This document shows positions 5,362 to 7,204 of a DNA stretch of 7,204 nt, in pieces. This DNA is from an uncultured Synergistales bacterium. Lineage in GTDB: Bacteria; Synergistota; Synergistia; Synergistales; Aminobacteriaceae. The DNA lies in the NCBI GenBank assembly GCA_905234205.1, contig CAJOGG010000212.1:1-7204 (forward strand), given 5' to 3'. The translations under genes were made by a program, and so were the position numbers. The first letter of the stretch is position 1. Each line of letters begins with the position of its first letter. The notes beneath the pieces are model-generated. The model ran no database searches. It was not told the DNA's origin and saw nothing but the letters and a program-made list of their open reading frames with translations.

Positions 5362-6374
5362 ATGCCAGAAATTAATGATTTGAATGTTAATGCCCTACGT
5401 GAGAAATTCGCGGCGGCGTTAAAGGCAGTATCAAATCTCGATGAACTTGATGAACTACGAGTAAGATTTACCGGCAAGAAGGGAGATCTTACTCTTTTAT
5501 TACGCTCACTCGGGAAAATGGCCAAGAATTAAACAAGTTACGCGACGAAATCGAACAAAGACTCGAACTCACAAGCAAGAAAATTCGCAATGAAGTAAAC
5601 GAGCGTCAAGAACTCTCACAGAAAATTGACGTTACTTTACCAGAAAAGGGACGAACTGCCGGAGCCTTTCACCCTGTCATGCAGACAATGCACGAACTAG
5701 CTAATATAATGCAAGGGCTTGGCTATTCAGTCGCGACTGGCCCGGAACATGAAGAGGACTTCTACAACTTTGAATGCTTGAATATCCCACCTTGGCACCC
5801 CGCTAGAGATATGCAAGACACGTTCTATTTTGCCGACGGAACGTTATTACGCACTCACACTTCCCCCGTACAGATTCGCTCAATGTTGAAATATAGCGCA
5901 CCGTTAAGAATCGTTTGTCCCGGAAAAGTTTATCGCCGAGATAATGACCCCACGCACTCGCCAATGTTCAATCAAATGGAGGGCTTATTAATTGACAAAA
6001 ACGTACCCTTCAGCGTAATGAAAGGCACTATGGCGGAAATGATGAATGCTTTCTTCGGGAAGAGTCTCAAGTATAGATTTCGTGCTAGTTATTTCCCGTT
6101 CACAGAGCCTTCAATGGAACTTGATATCGAATGCGTAGAATGTTCTGGCCACGATGAACACTGCCGAGTCTGTCATGGAACTGGCTGGCTTGAAGTTGCC
6201 GGTATGGGAATGGTACACCCTAACGTTATTCGCGCTGGAAAGATTGACCCGGAAATTTACAACGGCTTTGCTTTCGGAATAGGACTTGACCGTATGGCAA
6301 TGTTGAAATATGGCATAAACGATTTAAGACTCTTATTTGATGGCAATGTTTCGTACTTAAAGGGGGCTGAATAA
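5362..6374 (+). CDS. pheS: Phenylalanyl-tRNA synthetase alpha subunit, frameshifted near 5520
   Basis: PheS is the catalytic subunit of the alpha2-beta2 class II enzyme that charges tRNA-Phe. The N-terminal segment, from ATG 5362, reads MPEINDLNVN to RVRFTGKKGDLTLLLRSLGKM and then hits TAA at 5530-5532. The family sequence resumes in another frame as GQELNKLRDEIEQRL. Family members usually have about eight residues (a PEERP-like stretch) between LGKM and GQ, so roughly 25 bases may be missing rather than one. Downstream is complete: TLPEKGRTAGAFHPV, GYSVATGPEHEEDFYNF, motif 2 around PGKVYRRDNDPTHSPMFNQMEG, a four-cysteine insertion (CVEC, CRVC) that probably binds zinc, GMGMVHPNV, and motif 3 in GFAFGIGLDRMAMLKYG. 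An ATG at 5679 opens a 231-residue frame, but that would lack the tRNA-binding coiled coil. The gene is normally essential, so a sequence error is likely. pheT starts 1 base after the stop. Confidence 0.93.
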
Positions 6375-6375
6375 T

Positions 6376-7204
6376 ATGTTAATTTCTTGGGAATTGCTGA
6401 AAGAGTTCATTGACATTAAGCCCGCTGATCTAACTCCTGAAGCCTTGGCCGAGCGTTTAACGTTTTCAGGTTCAGAAGTTGAGGGGATAACTTACACTGC
6501 CGGAAAAATCAAAAATGTGGTCGTCGCGAAAATTGCTGTGCTTGAATCTCACCCGACCGACTCAAAATATTCCATAGCTCATTTAGACACAGGAGCAGGC
6601 CAAGAATTTATATGCGTGACCAGTGCTAAGAACATGAAGCAGGGCGACAAAGTTTTCTATGCTGGAAAAGGTAGCGTGTTGCCCGACGGAATGGAGCTAG
6701 GCACAAGAGATTTTCACGGCGTTGAAAGTTTTGGCATGATGTTATCGGCTGAAGAGCTTGGGCTTCATGATGTTGATGATCCTTCGGGCCTGTTAATCCT
6801 TCCTGAAGACGCTCCGATCGGCGAGAAAGCTGAGAACCTCTACCACATAGGCGACGTGATTCTTGACGTATCTATCACTCCTAACAGAGGCGACTTGTTA
6901 AGTTTGTTGGGAATGGCACGAGAGATTAAAGGCTTGTACCCTGAATCAATATTGAAGACACCAAAATGGTTAGAGCCTATTGCGCAGGAAAAAGCATGGA
7001 CGGAAAATTTCGGGAGTATCTCGTTACCTGATAAAGGCTGCTTATGTTACAGGTTAGGACTTGCTACAGGGGCGACGATGAAAGAATCCCCATTAACCGC
7101 TAAAATCGATCTTGCTCACTTGGGAATGAGACCTATAACAAACGCCGTTGACGTTACGAATTATGTTATGCTCATGCTTGGCCAACCGTTACACGCCTTC
7201 GACT
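6376..7204 (+). CDS. pheT: Phenylalanyl-tRNA synthetase beta subunit, 5' part (runs off window)
   Basis: PheT is the large non-catalytic partner of PheS; it contributes tRNA binding and editing. The open frame runs from ATG 6376 to the window end, 276 codons of a protein usually near 800. The start MLISWELLKEFIDI is typical. A tRNA-binding OB-fold domain covers about 40-150 (VVVAKIAVLESHP, ending GVESFGMMLSAEELG), followed by DVSITPNRGDLLSLLGMAREI (about 164-184) and the B3/B4 editing region with RPITNAVDVTNYVMLMLGQPLHAFD at the edge. No frame break is seen. AGGGGG at 6361-6366 is the probable ribosome site, and the gene lies 1 base after pheS, so the two are coupled. Confidence 0.97.
   Translation, partial: MLISWELLKEFIDIKPADLTPEALAERLTFSGSEVEGITYTAGKIKNVVVAKIAVLESHPTDSKYSIAHLDTGAGQEFICVTSAKNMKQGDKVFYAGKGSVLPDGMELGTRDFHGVESFGMMLSAEELGLHDVDDPSGLLILPEDAPIGEKAENLYHIGDVILDVSITPNRGDLLSLLGMAREIKGLYPESILKTPKWLEPIAQEKAWTENFGSISLPDKGCLCYRLGLATGATMKESPLTAKIDLAHLGMRPITNAVDVTNYVMLMLGQPLHAFD

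Noticed and set aside
505..5545. Programmed -1 ribosomal frameshifting in groEL, paralogue B and pheS
   Set aside because: No X_XXY_YYZ slippery heptamer lies at any of the three junctions, tRNA re-pairing after a -1 step would be poor (GGG to AGG, AAG to CAA), and pheS appears to lack residues as well as frame.
5679..6374. A separate 231-residue pheS starting at ATG 5679
   Set aside because: The codons from 5520 to 5678 already carry PheS family sequence (GQELNKLRDEIE, TLPEKGRTAGAFHPV), so the gene continues upstream across the frame break.

Overview
The window looks like a bacterial chromosome segment carrying mostly housekeeping genes from an anaerobe. HydE shows that the cell matures [FeFe]-hydrogenase. 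The gene mix and moderate base composition suggest a Synergistota- or Clostridia-like gut or sediment organism. That placement is inference, because no rRNA gene or lineage marker is present.

Layout. (1) 1-857, + strand: the 3' part of groEL, broken by a frameshift near 525. A strong hairpin terminator at 887-922 lies between it and the convergent hydE. (2) 2205-926, - strand: a two-gene operon of a TM1266-family small protein and hydE, overlapping as TAATG. (3) 2224-2346: a divergent intergenic region with back-to-back promoters and a 13-bp palindrome over both -35 regions. (4) 2347-4022, + strand: two tandem paralogous membrane proteins, each with a Tim44-like domain and a four-cysteine zinc ribbon. 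The second has a frameshift inside its signal peptide and two large internal gaps relative to the first. (5) 4023-4231: an extended -10 promoter and a leader with a terminator and a mutually exclusive antiterminator pairing, resembling the L20-type autoregulatory leaders of infC operons. (6) 4232-7204, + strand: infC (TTG start), rpmI, rplT, pheS (frameshifted near 5520) and pheT (runs off the window). These are packed so tightly that one transcript probably covers all of them.

How the genes work together. infC-rpmI-rplT-pheST is a translation operon: initiation factor 3, two 50S proteins and both subunits of phenylalanyl-tRNA synthetase. The leader offers a route for L20 feedback, and the non-AUG infC start offers a second route through IF-3 itself. 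HydE and the TM1266 protein belong to [FeFe]-hydrogenase maturation; no hydF, hydG or hydrogenase gene is visible here.

The main oddity is that three separate genes (groEL, the second Tim44-like gene, pheS) each carry a disruption needing the same net shift, a loss of 1, 4, 7 ... bases. Two of these genes are normally indispensable, so assembly or sequencing error is the first explanation to test. Real short deletions or another biological cause remain possible. I did not find a convincing new defence, mobile or RNA system.
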